A stretch of 64,000 bases of DNA from Flavobacterium sp. AG291 (lineage in GTDB: Bacteria; Bacteroidota; Bacteroidia; Flavobacteriales; Flavobacteriaceae), in the NCBI RefSeq assembly GCF_003350375.1, contig NZ_QQAR01000005.1, positions 62,001 through 126,000 on the forward strand, given 5' to 3'. Every line of letters starts with the position of its first letter. Position 1 is the stretch's first letter. Below are positions 63,376 through 64,000 of this stretch, piece after piece. The position numbers were made by a program, and so were the translations under genes. The notes under the pieces are model-generated. The model was not told the DNA's origin. It saw only the letters and a list, made by a program, of their open reading frames with translations, and made no database searches.

Positions 63376-63984
63376 ATGAAAAAACTATTACTCCTATTAC
63401 TGCTGTGCCCTGTTTTGGCTATAGCCAAAACCATCCTTCCCGGCACGATTACCTTTAACGACAACACTACACGAACAGGCCTGATAGAAATTCAGAACGA
63501 CTACAAGCAGCAACGCATCTTTTTTAAGACCGACAAAAGAGCCAAGAAAGAAACCATTTCTATCGACGATGTGCAATTTTATGTGGTGAGCAATGAAGCC
63601 GACGAACAAATTAAATTCTACACGCTAAAGCTGGCTGTTGTACCCGCCTTTAGCACTAAGTATAAGATCTCAGATAAAAAATCGTGGGTACGCCTTGAGA
63701 AAGCAGGGGAAGTAAACATCATAACCGCATGGAATGCAAACGGGGCTGTATATTACCTGCACAAACCCCACGAAGACTTTGCGCGCTATCTGATTACCCT
63801 GTATGGCGAAAATGGCTGCTGCAGCCACTTTAAGATGTTTAAATTTGACATGGAAAGAATTTTTAAGGACGACTGCCCTGCCCTGGTAAAAGCACTTGAC
63901 ACACTGGATAAAGACGAGTTTAGAGCCAATGGCCCTTTTTTAGCAGCGATACTATTTACTCAGTATTGCGATATTCATGAGTAA
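63376..63984 (+). CDS. secreted protein of unknown function
   Basis: 202 residues, complete, with a signal peptide (MKKLLLLLLLCPVLAIAK). Mature part starts ILPGTITFNDNTTRTGLIE, a pattern seen in Bacteroidota periplasmic proteins with a small beta-barrel; it contains CC in GENGCCSHFKMFKFD and one later Cys in DDC. No recognised catalytic motif. Nothing more than export can be claimed. Confidence 0.75.
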   Translation: MKKLLLLLLLCPVLAIAKTILPGTITFNDNTTRTGLIEIQNDYKQQRIFFKTDKRAKKETISIDDVQFYVVSNEADEQIKFYTLKLAVVPAFSTKYKISDKKSWVRLEKAGEVNIITAWNANGAVYYLHKPHEDFARYLITLYGENGCCSHFKMFKFDMERIFKDDCPALVKALDTLDKDEFRANGPFLAAILFTQYCDIHE

Positions 63985-64000
63985 TATGTTAAGCATGACT

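Noticed and set aside
1..64000. tRNA or other structural RNA genes
   Set aside because: I looked through the intergenic gaps for cloverleaf ends, TTCGA loops and similar signs and found none; without a covariance search a small RNA could still be missed.

Overview
The window looks like a chromosomal segment of a gliding member of the Flavobacteriaceae (Bacteroidota), most likely Flavobacterium or a close relative. The evidence is: the gliding genes gldD and gldE; two RCC1-repeat proteins and one SprB-repeat protein with C-terminal type IX secretion (T9SS) sorting domains; promoters of the Bacteroidota TAnnTTTG type; a type-2 IleRS next to a degenerate DksA-like protein; and many short palindromic intergenic repeats typical of the phylum. 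I see no tRNA, rRNA, phage, insertion sequence or CRISPR array.

Layout. 1-9200 is mostly housekeeping: the 3' part of a SpecificRecomb-type membrane protein, an NAD(P)-binding protein, dinB, then a minus-strand mutY-ssb-gldE-gldD operon, and facing away from it an HU gene, a 30-residue basic protein and RNase G. 9300-17400 is accessory: a secreted T9SS protein, a tandem pair of unknown small secreted proteins, three DUF2541-like paralogues (one frameshifted), an SDR/AraC pair and a frameshifted dihydrofolate-reductase-family gene. 17500-25600 is a sulfatase locus: a HAD lipoprotein, two formylglycine-type sulfatases and three outer-membrane proteins. 25660-31500 holds tadA, dxs, a DUF3078 protein, an RlpA pair and membrane proteins.

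31580-40300 is a minus-strand block. It has a choice-of-anchor-L lipoprotein, then a compact DUF3108 - tryptophan dioxygenase - M23 peptidase - pgi operon, and behind it hpd and hmgA for tyrosine breakdown. 40650-52400 mixes an amino-acid permease, a patatin/Omp85 protein coupled to uvrC, an AstE-like zinc enzyme, an esterase, a PAS histidine kinase with a stand-alone response regulator, and a GNAT protein. 52580-57970 holds two tandem pairs of secreted repeat proteins (leucine-rich-like lipoproteins and RCC1 proteins). 58200-62024 is ileS plus a dksA-like gene.

The most unusual part is 62095-63301. Seven 86-bp repeats, each a 74-bp imperfect hairpin, are followed by a small GIY-YIG nuclease gene sitting between the two arms of one copy of the same palindrome, and then by further copies. 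This resembles the REP/RAYT arrangement of proteobacteria but with a GIY-YIG protein, and it is my best candidate for an undescribed element. Other points of note: IleRS has a swapped GIHH signature in place of HIGH, an M23 peptidase has Cys at a usual zinc-His position, two genes are broken by single-base shifts at or next to short homopolymers, and tandem paralogues are unusually common (six sets).
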